DNA of 64,000 bases. It comes from Halichoerus grypus (lineage: Eukaryota > Chordata > Mammalia > Carnivora > Phocidae). The stretch is taken from assembly GCF_964656455.1 (NCBI RefSeq), contig NC_135712.1, forward strand, positions 99,796,294-99,860,293, given 5' to 3'. The position numbers and the translations under genes are program-made. Each line of letters starts with the position of its first letter. Positions within the stretch are counted from its first letter, which is position 1. This document shows positions 1 to 12,417 of this stretch, one piece after another. The notes beneath the pieces were generated by a model. That model was not told the origin of the DNA. It worked only from the letters and a program-made list of their open reading frames with translations, and searched no databases.

Positions 1-3000
1 CTCCTTTGTCTTTGATTTTCAAACACTTTGGAAGTGTTTGAGAAGAACTGACATTAATTCTTCTTTAAATATTTGGTAGAATTTACCAGTGAACTGTCTG
101 GTCCTGGGCTTTTGTTTGCTGGGAGCTTTCTGATAATTGATTTCATCTCCTTACTAGTAATCAATCTGTTCAGATTTCCTATTTCTTCTTGATTCAGGTT
201 GTATGTTTCTAGTAATTATCCATTTCTTTTAGGTTGTCCAGTTTAGTATAGTTATATAGTATAGTTATTATAGTAGTTTCTTATGAATCTTTGTATTTCT
301 GTGGTATCAGTTGTAACGTCTCTTCTCTCAGTTTTTATTTCTTAGTCTAGCTAATGATTTGTCCATTTTATTTATCTTTTTAAAAAATCCATCTCTTAGT
401 CTCATTGATTTTTTCTCTTGTATTTTGTCTCTATTTCATTTATTTCCACTTGGATCTTCATTATTTCCATCTTTCTAATAACTTTGGTTTTTGTTCTTTT
501 TTTTTCTAGTTTCCTGAAGCATAAATTTAGGTTATTTGAATTATTTCTTTTTTCTTGAGGTAGGCAATTTGCCCTTTGAATGTCCCTCTTAGAACTGCTT
601 TTGCTGCATCCCATAAGTTTTTGTATGTTGTATTTCTATTATCATTTGTATTAAGATATTTTTTTTATTTTTTGATTTCTTCTTGAATTCATTGGTTGTT
701 CTATAGCATGTTGTTTAATCTCCAAATATTTGTGAATTTTCCAGTTTTCTTCTTGTATCTTATTTCTAGCTTCTTATCATTGTGGTCAGAAAAGATGGTT
801 GACACGTGGAAATTCATAATGCCTGGCTAGCTAAGATATGATAATAAAAATGGAGGTAGAGTTTGGCCCTTTGCCACCAGAGCATCTGGTCCCCAGGCCC
901 TCTCCTTTCTCCTACTTAGGTGTCTGGAGTAATCTTTTCATTCACTGTCTCAGGGTTTGCTGGCCAGACCCGACACTGATATTATTTCAATCTTCTTAAA
1001 TTTATTAAGATTTGTCTTATGGTCTCACATATGATCTATCCTGGAGAAGATTCCATGTGTGTTTCTGAAGAATTTATATTCTGTTGCTTTTGGATAAAAT
1101 GTTCCGTATAGGTCTGTTAAGCCCATCCAGTCTAACATATTGCTTAATGCCAATGTTTTCTTAATGTTTTCTGTTTAGATAATCTATCCATTGATGAAAG
1201 TGGGGTATTAAAATCCCCTGTTATTTTTGTATTGCTTTCTATTTCTCCCTTTAGGTCTGTTAATATTTGTTTTATATATTTAGGTGATTCTATGTTGGGC
1301 GCATAATGTTTACAAATGCTATATCCTGTTGTTGTATTGACAAGTTTATCATAATGAGTTTCTTTGTCTCTTAGTATAGTTTCTTAATGTTTATTTTGTC
1401 TGATTATAGGTATAGCTACCCCCAAGCTTCTTTTGGTTTCCAATTGCATGGAATATCTTTTTTCATCTCTTTACTTCATATGTGTCCTTACATCTGAAGT
1501 GGGTGTTTTGTAGGCAGCAAATAGATGGGTGTTGTTTTTTTTTATCCATTCAACCACTCTATGTCTTTTGTATGGAGAATGTAGTCCATTTACACTTAAA
1601 GTAATTATTGATAAGTATGTAGTATTTTGTAATTTATCTGTTCCTTTCTTCTCTTGCTCTTTGTGATTTGAATATTTTCTAAAGTGGCATCCTTAGATTG
1701 CTTTTTCTTTATTATTTGTATTTATTATAGGTTTACTTTTTGGTTACCATGAGCTTACTTAAAACAAGTTATATTTATAACAGGCTATTTTAATTTGCTA
1801 ACAACTTAATTTCAAATCCATTCTAAAGCTCTACATTTTTACTTGCCCCCTACCTTATATTTTTGATGTTATAATATATATCTTTTTTATCTTGTGTATC
1901 TCTTAAATTATACAATTATAGTTATTTTTATAACTTTTGTCTTTTTACCTTCATGGTAAATTTATACGTGATTAACCCACCCCATTTCAACACTTGATAA
2001 TTCTGAATTTTATTATATACTTACCTTTACCAGTGTTATTTATACTTCCATTGTTTTCCTATAACTAATTTGCATCCTTTTATTTCAGCTTTAAAAGTCT
2101 GTTTAATAATTTTTTGCAAGGCCAGTTTAGTTGTGATGAACTCCTTTAGCTTTTGTTTGTCTAGGAAATCTTTATCTTTCCTTCAGCTATGAAGAATAAT
2201 TTTGCCCAGTAGTGCATTCTTTATTGGCAGTTTTTCTTTTTCTTTCAGCACTTTCAATATATCATGCCTCTCCCTTCTGGCTGCAAAGTTGCTGCTGAAA
2301 AATCTGCTTATGGTCTTATGGTGGTTCTCTGTACATAAGTTGTTTTTCTCCTGTTACTTTAAAAAATTCTCTCTTTGTCTTTAACTCTTGACACTTTAAT
2401 TATAATGTGTCTTGGTGTGGGTTCTTGGGTTTATCTTTTTTGGAAATCTCTGGAATTCTTGAATCTGTACATCCTTCCCCAGGTAAGGAAAGTTTTTAGC
2501 CATAATTTCTTTAAATAAATTTTCTGCCCCTTTTTCTCACTCTTTCCATCTGAGAATCCTATAATGTGAATGTTGGTCTGTTTGATGTTGTCCCATAATT
2601 CCCTTAAGCTAGCTTTACTCTTTTTCATTCTTTCTTTTTTCCTTTTGCTGTTTTGTTTGGGTGAATTCCACTGCTTTGTCATTAAGTTTACTGATCATTT
2701 CTTGTGCTTGATTGAGTCTGCTGTTAAGCTCCTCTATTGAATATTTCAGTTCACTGTGTTCTTCAGCTCTGTGACTTCTTTTGGTACTATCTTATATTTT
2801 CTGTCTCTTTGTTGAAATTCTCACTTGTCCCTATTTCACTAAGCTCTTTTTCTAAGGTTTTATTTATTTTCTTTGAAACTTATTCCTCTGTCTCTTCTTC
2901 CTTGACTCTCTGTGTTGCTTTCTATGCATTAAATAAAACAGCACCTCTCCCAGCCTTCAAGGAGTGTCTGTGTGTAGGAGATGACCTTATTGTTTATTCC

Positions 3001-4110
3001 TGCCCTATTTTGGGGTGTCTCTCAAACTTCTGTGATTGTCCAAATCATCTACTTTATTTTTAATGGCTCTCTGTAGTTTAGTGTATGCCAAGACTTGTCA
3101 GTGTCCCAGAAGGGAGGATCTCAGTCAGCACCTATATTCAGGTTGATTGGAAACCAGACCCTCAGGCAGCAGCTTTTAAAGTATGTAGATATATACAGTT
3201 TTGTGGAACCATAAGTATAAGCCCTACTGGCCACAACAGCCTGATGATCAATGGGTGTCCCCTGGGTGGCAGCCACAAAAAAGGTATTGTGCCCTGGGGG
3301 TGGTAGTTGGTTAAGAAATTTTTCTCCATTGGTTATAATCTGTGGGACCCATAAGTGTAAAACCCACTGTCCACCAGAACCAGGTAAGCCAGAGGTGTCC
3401 CCTGGGTGGCAGCTGCAAAAATCAGGGCACCAGATGATAATACAAGCTCTTTTCTGAGACATACGTGTTACCAGGAATGAGGTAGAGGGAAAATGCCAAA
3501 ATGGTGCCCATTAGCCTTTATCTCTGGAGAGTTTATCAGTAGGACCCTAGATGTGTGTTAAATTAGATGCTTGCCTCTCAGGCTTATGCTTTTATATAAG
3601 CAAATAAGCCTCTTTCACAGAAAGTCTGGGTGCTTTTCAATTGACTATCCCTGTTTGGGCCATGTTGTAGGTAAGTCTGTGTATGTAAGCCCCTTAAGAA
3701 GTGTTTCTCAGATCACTATTGCTTTGTGGGTCTTATGGATGCAAGCCCTGTTGGCTTTCAAATCTAGATGTTTTGAAGGATTGTTTTACAGGTACAGGTC
3801 TTAAAATTTGGGGTGCCAATGTGGGTTTCAAATGCTTTACCCTTCAGGGAGAAGCTTAAGGTTATGAGTTCCTTCCTGTATGTGGGTTTCTGTGCCAGGG
3901 TTGGGGTTTATGTCATGATTATGTCTCAGTCTCCCCTACCCACTTCAATGTTGGTTTTTCCTTGGCTACTCAATGTGTAGGAATTGCTCAGCCAGTCCCC
4001 CCACCACCACTCTAAGGAAATTGTTCCGTACGTAGCTGTACACTTGTGTCCATTGGAAGAGGTGAGTTGAGGCTCCTTCTATGTCAGAATCTTGAACTGA
4101 ACCCCCATTT
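1..4110 (-). mobile_element. Old antisense LINE-1, ORF2 to 5'UTR (3' part outside window)
   Basis: Read on the minus strand, this is a degenerate L1. From left to right on the plus strand it passes through the start of the ORF2 reverse transcriptase (complement of the GEFYQTFK region near 60-120), the ORF2 endonuclease region (about 980-1640), the inter-ORF region (1640-2090), ORF1 (about 2090-2870) and a 5'UTR (about 2870-4110). Stops and frameshifts occur throughout and no long ORF survives. The 5'UTR is closely comparable to that of the L1 ending near 21255, including a shared terminal motif GAGGTGAGTT. The element is interrupted at about 799-977 by unrelated sequence. It looks like an L1MA-grade element of intermediate to old age. 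The subfamily is inferred. Confidence 0.88.
799..977. other. Unidentified ~180-bp insert in antisense L1
   Basis: The flanking L1 sequence (ending GGTCAGAAAAGATG at about 798 and resuming GATATTATTTCAATC at about 978) would be contiguous in an intact element. The intervening sequence is richer in GC than its surroundings and has no L1 match that I recognise. It begins TG and ends CA, which would fit a short LTR fragment, but I see no convincing target-site duplication. No family is assigned. Confidence 0.5.
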
Positions 4111-4263
4111 TTTTAAGTGTCTATTGCTCAGGGTGATATAGTGACTATTGATATAAATTATTTTTCCTCTTCATTCATTTAGAACTTAGAATCACCCCAA
4201 ACAATGTCATATATGTTGATTTTTATCTTCTAGTTTTGGGTTAAATGTGGGTTGGGTTAAACA

Positions 4264-4487
4264 TTTGGATAAAATGTTCTGTATAGGTCTGTTAAGCCCA
4301 TCCAGTCTAACATGTTGCTTAATGCCAATGTTTTCTTAATGTTTTCTGTTTAGATAATCTATCCATTGATGAAAGTAGGGTATTAAAATCCCCTGTTATT
4401 TTTGTATTGCTTTCTATTTCTCCCTTTAGGTCTGTTAATATTTGTTTTATATATTTAGGTGATTCTATGTTGGGTGCATAATGTTTA
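4264..4487 (-). repeat. Displaced near-identical copy of L1 segment 1089-1312
   Basis: These 224 bases match positions 1089-1312 of the neighbouring L1 at a constant offset of 3175, with no gaps and four substitutions by eye. The segment is part of the antisense L1 endonuclease coding region. The sequence on both sides (4111-4263 and 4488 onward) is not L1, and there is no poly-A tail. This is therefore a copied internal slice rather than an ordinary L1 insertion. Confidence 0.93.
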
Positions 4488-5271
4488 TGCACTTAATGTC
4501 CTTAAGTAGTTTTAGTAAGGTGCCCAGTATACTCAAAGTATAGATGGAGGTAAATAAGAACTCAAATGTGCAATTCAAAATTATACTTTTTACTAAGGAA
4601 AAAAATAGCATTTCATAGTAATTCCATTTCAAATTTTACTGTGATAGGCATATGTCATAATCCCTCACTCTGTATACTTTCCTTTTGGAAGGATATAGCC
4701 TTCTTTAATATGTGGAAAGGATAGAGCATCTTTGTTTGGAGACAGCACAGCTTCTTACAGTGCCTACCAGGGCACTCTCTGCATGCCCTTGGCACACTTT
4801 GCAACTGGGTACTCAGTATCTTGGCTTTCTATTTCCATAATCACTAAAGTGATTTTATGCAAGGATTTCATACTGATTATCTGAACTGACAGATAATCTT
4901 GACTGCTTCCTCCCTGTTCATAATGGAGCCTCTGGGACTCTAAACATCAGGCCAGTTCCTCAGGGAATATTCATATTCTCTGTTTACTTCCCTCTGTTCT
5001 ATTGAAGTTTCATTTTAAAGCTATTTTTTCATGAAGTTCTCCTTGGATTTCTAGTGACTTCTGCTTTGTGAATATAGCTGCTAAGCTATTGGTTTTCTAC
5101 AACTTTATTACTGTTTTACCTTTGTAAAGTGTGTCTTTTATCATGACACAATATTCTTCTCACTCTCTATTGTACCTTTAACTTTACATTACAGCATGTT
5201 TGTGTGTGATGCTAATAAAGCCATTTCTGTTGTGGAGTTTTCCAGATACCTATGTCTTTATTTTCAACCTT
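4488..5271. other. No gene or recognised repeat
   Basis: AT-rich sequence with frequent stops in all frames. I recognise no transposon family, RNA gene or conserved coding segment here. Confidence 0.5.
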
Positions 5272-5287
5272 TCTTCATTATTGATTT

Positions 5288-5497
5288 TTTTTTTAAGAAT
5301 TTTTTATTTATTCATTTGAGACAGAGAGATACAGAGAGAGAGAGAGAGAGTAGGAGCAGTGGGGAGAGGCAGAGGGAGAGGGAGAAGCAGACTCCCCGCC
5401 GAGCAGGGAGCCCGATGCAGGGCTCGATCCCAGGACCCTGAGATCATGACCTGAGCCGAAGGCAGACGCTCAACGACTGAGCCACCCAGGCGCCCCT
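5288..5497 (-). mobile_element. SINEC (CAN-SINE), antisense
   Basis: Complement of a complete tRNA-Lys-derived carnivore SINE. The A-rich tail and CT repeat appear as a poly-T and AG tract at the left, and the tRNA-like head ends GCCACCCAGGCGCCCC at the right. A target-site duplication TCTTCATTATTGATTT flanks it at 5272-5287 and 5498-5513. The perfect duplication and good consensus match suggest a fairly young copy. Confidence 0.97.
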
Positions 5498-5682
5498 CTT
5501 CATTATTGATTTTAAGTATGTTTCTTATGGCCTGAATTTAAAATGATGGATTTGAACTCTTTTAATAGGAGTCATAATTCTATTCACACAGAGGGCAATG
5601 GTATAAATAGTTGTCATGCTTCTTCCATCTTATTTTGTTTACTGATTATTTTAAACTATCCTTTCCTATATTTCCTTATTTT

Positions 5683-5860
5683 ATTTTTAAAAGATTTTAT
5701 TTATTTATTTGACAGAATGAGAGAGAGAGAGAGAGAGAGCACAGAAGCCGTGGGAACAGCAAAGGGAGAGGGAGATCAATGTGGGTCTTGATCCCAGGAC
5801 CTGGGATCACAACCTGAGCTGAAGGCAGACACTCAACTGACTGAGCCACCCAGGCACCTC
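5683..5860 (-). mobile_element. SINEC, antisense
   Basis: Antisense carnivore SINE with a (GA)n tract, the body motif ATCCCAGGACC and the tRNA-like head ending GCCACCCAGGCACC. The target-site duplication TATTTCCTTATTTT is at 5669-5682 and 5861-5874. The body is somewhat shortened compared with the copy 180 bp upstream. Confidence 0.96.
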
Positions 5861-5874
5861 TATTTCCTTATTTT

Positions 5875-7184
5875 TTACATGCTTTTATCAAGTGGCTATT
5901 AATTTCATGTTTTCCCTACATATTTGGATATTCTAACTATAATTTTTATTCTATTACCTTACCTGATCCTGTATTTATAATTACATATATATTTCTCCAC
6001 TGTTGTTTGATAACAAAATAAGTATTTCCCCATGATGGCATACTGATTCCCCACCAAGATAGTCTATGTCAACCATCCCATTAAGAGGAGATATTAAAAA
6101 ACAAAACAAAACATTACTTATCCTATATCACCACACTCCCCACCTCCAACCTTCACTATAGGGTCTTTAGATGCCCCAGTCCTGGCTGACATAGTTACAA
6201 ATTTTAATTCTTAATTATGATTAAGATCTTCTTACAGTTTAGGATGTTCCTTCTGTTTCAAGTGTCCTTAAGTAGTTCCTCAATCATCTTCCTCAGATGG
6301 AATATATTACATTATAACACATTAACAATTTGCTGTGAGATAATGACTTTTGTCAGTAGGTATAGGATTTGGAGGATACATTTTTTTTTTTTCTCAGTAG
6401 TCAGCAAATGTTACATTACCCTCTTCGAGTTTCAAGTGTTCCAAATGAGAAATTTGAGGCCAGTCCTTTTACCTGGGTAGGTAATGTTTTGTTGTTATTA
6501 TTAACAACAGCATAAATTATTTTTATATTCTAGGAACTTGAAGATTTTACATTTATCTGTAAAATTCAAAAATTTTTCACATAACAAGGTATATTGCTTT
6601 TTTCACTAATCTACCTTAGAAACTGATAGGTGCATTCATATCCAGACACAGGGCTTCCTAAAGCTCAGACAGATTCCCTTCCATTATTTGTTTAATCATT
6701 GCCTATTTCATATTTGTTCTTTTTTATTTCCTTTGAAATATTATTTGCACATTGAATGTCTTAGATTCCCTTTTATGTGTCTTTTTTTTCCATATGTTTT
6801 ATCCATTTATATTTTTTCTTTGCTTTTGGCAATACTTTTTATACTTTCAAACCACTAATTTGTGGATAACAACAGTGACTATCCTCTTTTTAATTATATG
6901 AGTATGTTATATTTTTAAAATGTAGGGTTTTGTCTGGTTAATCTTCAGAATTCCCTTTAATGCTATTTTTGTTTGGTTTTGTTTTTAATCTTTCTCCACC
7001 TGCTTTAATATGTGAAACTTATGACAGATCTCTGTAGCTACTGGTCCAGCTTAGAAATACTATTATTGATCTTTGTTGAGTGAACCGGCTCACTGGGGCA
7101 CAGGGTTGGTTCTTTCCTTATGCTGTGCAGTTGATAGTGTGAAAACCTTTTCTTACATAGCCAACAGTTATACGTGAGACTGAT
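5875..7184. other. No gene or recognised repeat
   Basis: AT-rich, stop-rich sequence. The longest open frames (about 90 codons) resemble no protein known to me and are not favoured by composition. No RNA gene seen. Confidence 0.45.
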
Positions 7185-7683
7185 AAAGGGTAGCAGAATA
7201 TGTCACTCCAAAATGTGCCTCCTTGACATATTGATTCTTTTGAATTAAAGGTACTAAAAGAAAAAAAGCTGGAGCAAAAAAGACACTCTGACTCTTCTTT
7301 GCACTGCCCCCACCCCCAAAGCAGGAGATAAATCTTCCATGTGAAAGGTACCTAGAAGAAACCTTTATCACCAGAGATAGGAAATTTAGGGCTGAGAAGG
7401 CAATATAAACAGACCTTGTTACTTCTGCACCATTTACTCTACCCATAGTCCAAACCCCCTTGTCTTGTTAATTCTTTACAATTATTTTTATCTTTGTCTA
7501 GAAGGTATAAAATCTTCCGTTCTGCTGACTTCTTCAGGTCTTCATTCTCTTATGAAGGCTCCAACATACATGTAAAAATTCAATAAAGTTTGTATGCCTT
7601 TCTCCTATTAATCTTTTTTGGTTTAATTTTCAGACCCAGCCAGGGATCCTAAAACAGAGAAAACTTTTTCCTCCCCTATACTT
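7185..7683 (+). mobile_element. Solo LTR of an ancient endogenous retrovirus (ERVL-like)
   Basis: About 500 bp with LTR architecture: a TATA-like TATAAAA at 7506-7512, a polyadenylation signal AATAAA at 7582-7587 and a terminal pyrimidine-rich stretch CTCCCCTATA near 7672-7681. The wording resembles mammalian ERV3/ERVL LTR consensus sequences (AATAAAGTTTGTATGCC, then a CAGACCCAGCCA motif), but I cannot name the subfamily. No internal viral genes lie next to it, so it is a solo LTR left by recombination or a fragment. It codes for no protein. Confidence 0.72.
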
Positions 7684-8929
7684 GTAAGGTCATGGAATAT
7701 GGACTATTCTCCTAACACTGTATCCCCTCAAGGTTCTCATTTCCCCGGGTTGGTTCACATCTTAAACTGCTCCTTCATTTCCTATTGGTCTTCTTGCCCT
7801 GGGAGAGATTAGGGTGAGTTTTAATGTTCAGATAGCTGAAGGTCCTATTATTCTCAGGATTCTCTGCTTTGAGGACCTCACAACCTTATATCTGTGCATC
7901 CTCACTCCGTGGTCCCAAAACTCATCCACCCTCATGGAGGAGAAAACCATGTATGAGTCCTCTCTACCTTCAGTACCACGGAACAGTCTTCTTTCCACCT
8001 ATGTGCCTTTAAACTCTAGTGGTTCTTTGGTTTAGGCAAGGGAGATAGATTGGGAATTCTCAATAGTGGAAAGCTGGGGTTCAGAGTCATAGTCCCATAA
8101 TCCTCTACTATTCCTAGAAGACACTTCCAAATGTTCCAATTCTCCTTGTTCTGCCCTCAAGTCTCTAGAAGCAAAGATCATCTCCCATTGCTTTATATCT
8201 AATTTGGTCTTTTTATCCAGATATTCAAATTATGTTCAAGGATGCTTTGAACATTTTCTTTCAGGTTCTCTTTGTTCATCCATCCAAACTCCACTCTGTG
8301 TGCTTTTCTGGTATATCAGTTTAGGCTTTTGTTGACTCTGGTGGGTAAGCCAACCCCTGATTGACTAGAACAACTATATAAATTCCCGGGAAAACTTCAA
8401 TTTGATTGACCCACACATGTTTTATTTTTTAATTAGAAAATAGGATTGTATACACATGTGCATACATCAAGCTTCCAATATTTTTCAGAGATGTTTTAAG
8501 TGCATATTAAATCTCCCCAAAACACCCTTAAAAAGTATTAAATGTCACTCTGAAAAATGCAATGTAACTGTAGTGTCTACATAAACTTCCTTATAGTCTT
8601 TGTAGCTGAATCTATAACATTTCTAGGATGATTCTTTTGCTGTCATTTGTAATGAATTCCTTCCTTAGGCCATCATTGGATGTTCTATGTATGCACAGAG
8701 CAAATCTGCAAGAAACAAAATGTACAAGTACAAACTCTGGCTTGTGAAGTGCAAGCAAATCAATTGTGACCAGTTCAAATTAAATTCTTTTCCCTACTGA
8801 ATATAATTTTAGAGGAAAATATACCTATATAGTTTATTCTAATGGAATACTTTAGTGAGTCATGATGTGACATTTTTAATATCTCATTTTATTTCTAAGG
8901 TAAAAGATAATGTACAAAATAAACAATTA
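7684..8929. other. No gene or recognised repeat
   Basis: Moderately AT-rich sequence. A 73-codon open frame near 7814-8035 shows no recognisable protein similarity, and I find no exon-like structure or repeat family. Confidence 0.45.
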
Positions 8930-9175
8930 ATAGTGATACAATTTATTAGATACTTATTCTGTGCCAAGTAGTCTTAGTACTTTAGATGCATTGTAACTTT
9001 AATAAACATAACCAAATTAGTGGTGAGTTATTTTCTTATTTTATGGATGAGGACATTAGAGTATAGACAAGTTAAGAAAGTTGTACAAAACCTCACAAAA
9101 AATGACTGATAAAGTTTGATTTTAAAACCATATTGTCTGAATCCAGGTCTCAATTAACTATAGCAGTATGGAATT
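8930..9175 (-). repeat. MIR SINE, antisense
   Basis: Order of motifs matches complemented MIR: a 'tattctgtgccaagtag' segment, then 'ttattttatggatgagg', a gap-rich 'agttaagaaagttgtacaaa' core and a final 'ctgaatccaggtctc'. The divergence is high, as expected for this mammal-wide family. Boundaries are approximate. Confidence 0.78.
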
Positions 9176-10283
9176 TTAAGCTTATTCATGAATACCTATG
9201 TAAATTAAGAAAGCCACAGATGAAGAATTTTAAGTAAATATATCTGAAAATATTTGACTTATTAAATGTGATTTTATATAATTATCAAATACTTTGATAA
9301 CCAAGAAATATTTCTAAATATGAGCCTGTGGCAGCTGGCATTGAGGAAAAAAAATTCTCAATTATTAGTCTTTCCTGCATAAATGTATTTTCTCATTTTA
9401 AAAAAAGTCTCAATTTTATAAATTATAGAATGGTACTATTCAGAAATAACTTTATGTGGACTTTAATGGTAATCAAAATAATTAACAAATTTAAACAAAA
9501 ATCTGTGTGTTTGGTTTTGTTGTTCAGTCCACTTTACTTTGAAATTCAATATTGATCAATAAAGTCCCCTTTAAACACAGGCAGAAAAATGCTGGATTAT
9601 AACAGCTTATGTAGTATATTAAAAAAGAATGCCCTTAGTGTAAGCCAAACAGGGCATGTTTACTTGAGGCAACAAAGTCAGCATATTTAATTTAAGTATT
9701 TGGTTTTTTTTCTTCTTCTATGTGAAAATATACAATGGTTATAATAAATGAAGTATGTATAATTTATATATTAAACTTATAATCCTTTGTAATAAATTAT
9801 TACATGGACAGAAAAAAAATTAGCCTTAGAACATAATAAGCTTTCTATCCATCTTTTAAAATGGGGAATTTAAAAATATTTGCTTATAACTATGTATAAA
9901 GAAAAAAACAGCTTTTCTTTATTTTACTTTGTGTTCACATAAAGGCCCAGGTCAGCCCCCAAACTTCTTGAAGTTGCACATTCCTATGCTGTCCTGGCAG
10001 TTCAGCCATGGCTAGGCACTGGACCAGTCCTCATCAAGACAATTATATATGTATGTGTCCTGGAAAAACATTTAATTTCATCTGGAATGTGTCCTCCTGC
10101 CATTACCTTTTCAAAGCAACAGTGTTTAATTGCTCCTCTTGGCTCACAAAATAAAATAGCAAAAATAAGAAAAGGTCAAAATTTATTAGTAGCTATGTTT
10201 TAATATGGTTGAAACCCTATTTTTGGATTTCAATAAAAGAAAAAAGAGAATAGTCATTTCAAAAAAAGTTCCCACATGCTTGT
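9176..10283. other. No gene or recognised repeat
   Basis: Strongly AT-rich single-copy sequence with no open frame of note and no repeat family recognised. Confidence 0.45.
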
Positions 10284-10292
10284 ACCTGAATA

Positions 10293-10502
10293 TTTTTTAA
10301 ATATTTTATTTATTTATAATTTATTATTTATTTGTTTATTTATTTAGAGAGCAAGAGCAGGAGGGGCAGAGGGAGAGAATCTCAAGTAGGCCCCCCACTG
10401 AGCATGAAGCCTGACAGTGGGCTCGATTCATGACCCTGAGATCATGACCTGAGCCAAAACCAAGAATCAGGAGCTCAATCAACTGAGACACCCAGGTGCC
10501 CC
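10293..10502 (-). mobile_element. SINEC, antisense, diverged
   Basis: Antisense SINEC with an expanded TTTATTTAT tail and the tRNA-like head ending 'cacccaggtgcccc'. A short duplication ACCTGAATA is at 10284-10292 and 10506-10514. The body has several substitutions and a longer head insertion ('aaccaagaatcaggagc'), the older SINEC form. Confidence 0.93.
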
Positions 10503-10686
10503 GTCACCTGAATAATTTTGTCCCCAATTTACCATTGGGAAAAGTAAGACAGTGTAGAAAATACTGAGGCTAGAAATATTGGCATTTCCAAATTTGAAAG
10601 GTCATAAACTTTTATATACATGATTTGGATCCAAATTTGTTATCAAGTATGGTGAATTTACTTCAGTTTTCACTGGCAATTTCTTT

Positions 10687-10860
10687 TTTTTAAAGATTTT
10701 ATTTATTCATTTGACAGAGAGAGGGTGAGCACAAGCAGGGGGAGCGGGAAAGGGAGAAGCCAGTTCCCCACTGAGCGGCAGGGCTCAATCCCTGGACCTT
10801 GGGATCATGACCTGAGCCGAATGCAGATGCTTAACCAACTGAGCCACCCAGGTGCCCCAT
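10687..10860 (-). mobile_element. SINEC, antisense
   Basis: Antisense SINEC with an AAAGATTTTATTTATT tail complement and the head ending GCCACCCAGGTGCCCC. An imperfect target-site duplication (CACTGGCAATTTCTTT and CACTGACCATTTCTTT) is at 10671-10686 and 10861-10876. Confidence 0.95.
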
Positions 10861-10876
10861 CACTGACCATTTCTTT

Positions 10877-12050
10877 AGACAAAAGTGGAGAAATCCTAAT
10901 CAATAAGGGAAGGCTAGCCCTTTATTTATCCTTTTACTTACTTATTTGGTTTTTATGTGTATGATTTATGTTCTTTTATTTCTAAAATATTTTGTATGGA
11001 ATTCGGGTTGTTTTTTTATAATAATGAAAAGAAATTCTGTGTGTTTTGGTGTTCTATAGGGGGAGAATTTCAATGTCATTCTATCGTCTGATTCTGTACT
11101 TGGCAGGTGTGCTTAAAAATTTGGCTACACAAGCCTCCTCAAAATGCTCCAAGACAGCACAGCCAGGTGGCATATGCCACATCATATACATATTGTGTTG
11201 CCCTTCAGCATTCAACAAGAACTCATCCCCTTTATTCCTCATCCTAATGAGACATATCCAGAATGATCAATATACATGCTAAAAACAAAATAGGAAAAGA
11301 AACAATTGATTACATTATCCACACAACAATTAATTGTTTGGACATGACTTAATTATTAATAGCTCAAGGAAATAGAATTGGTGATCTAAATGTTTTTAAA
11401 ATGTATTCTAAAAGATTTTTCTTGAGATGGTAAAAACAATTTTTCAAGAAAATTTTACTATTGTAAAGTTATGTATGTAATTATGTAAATAAAATTAGTT
11501 TTCAATCAGATAGCAATACAAAGAATTATCACTTGGGTCATGCATGTATCTATCAACATTTTTAAAAAATATAGGTATATTTGTGATACCTTTTAGGGAT
11601 CTGGTCAAGTTTTTAAGCTCATTGAAAATCACCCCTAAGACAGCAGTGATCATGAAGACTGATAATCTCATATAAACTATTACTAACTTTCTCTGAAGTT
11701 AAACAATGTCCAAGATAGCAGAATGTATTCCACAACTAGAATTTACACACTATGACATCTATTGTAATAAGCAATTGTGACTTAAAATTTAGGGTTTGCA
11801 AAATCACTTACTACTAATCACATTTTATCTGTGATAAAGCTTTCATATAAATCAAACTTCAAAAAATGATAAATCATTACATGTAATTCTACTAAAACTG
11901 TTAAATTGTTACTAAGTAATCAACAAAATATTTAAAATTATGCACATAACCCTTTTTTTAAGAAAAACTATGACAGTTTCTAATATTTACTCTATCAGAA
12001 AAATGTGCATCAAAGACTATTCAATTGTATTTCACATCTCAACAAAGTTT
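10877..12050. other. No gene or recognised repeat
   Basis: AT-rich sequence. A 78-codon frame at 11046-11282 resembles no family and lacks supporting context. Nothing else is recognised. Confidence 0.45.
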
Positions 12051-12051
12051 A

Positions 12052-12228
12052 CTTTTTTTTAAAGGTTTTTTTTTTTTTTAATTTTAGAGAGGTAAAGCAT
12101 GCGCCTGTGGGGAGGGGGCAGAAAGGGAGAGAGAGGGACAAGCAGACCCCATGCTGAGCATGCAGCCTGATGCAGGCCTAGATCTCACAACCAGGAGATC
12201 ATGACCTGAGCCACCCAGGCGCACCCCT
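12052..12228 (-). mobile_element. SINEC, antisense, internally deleted
   Basis: Poly-T, an AG-rich tract, the 'aagcagaccccatgctgagc' body and a head ending 'gagccacccaggcgc'. The usual segment between 'atgacctgagc' and 'cacccagg' is missing, so roughly 30 bp of the tRNA-like region has been deleted. Confidence 0.88.
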
Positions 12229-12234
12229 CCTCTT

Positions 12235-12417
12235 TTTTATTAAAAAAAAAATTCCACTCTCCAGCATTCAAGATTAAATGCTTCTCATTGAATCCCAAGC
12301 AGACTCCTCAATGAGCATAGAGCCCAATGTAGGACTTCATCCCACAACCCAGAGATCATGATATGAGCTGAAACCAAGAGTCAGATACTTAACTGACTGT
12401 GCCACACAGGCACACCT
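12235..12417 (-). mobile_element. Older SINEC, antisense, in tandem with previous
   Basis: A second, more diverged antisense SINE directly follows. The 'cccacaacccagagatcatg' core and the 'gccacacaggcaca' head end are recognisable, while the tail half is replaced by poor matches. Two SINEs abutting in the same orientation is consistent with preferred insertion into an existing A-rich tail. Confidence 0.8.

Noticed and set aside
3085..3462. Overlapping frames on both strands of 68-113 codons
   Set aside because: They fall within the L1 5'UTR, which is GC-richer and so has fewer stops by chance.
5196..5441. Frame ending in RERE-type low-complexity sequence (also 5543-5791, 21740-21991)
   Set aside because: The Arg/Glu-rich part is translation of the (GA)n tract of antisense SINEC copies.
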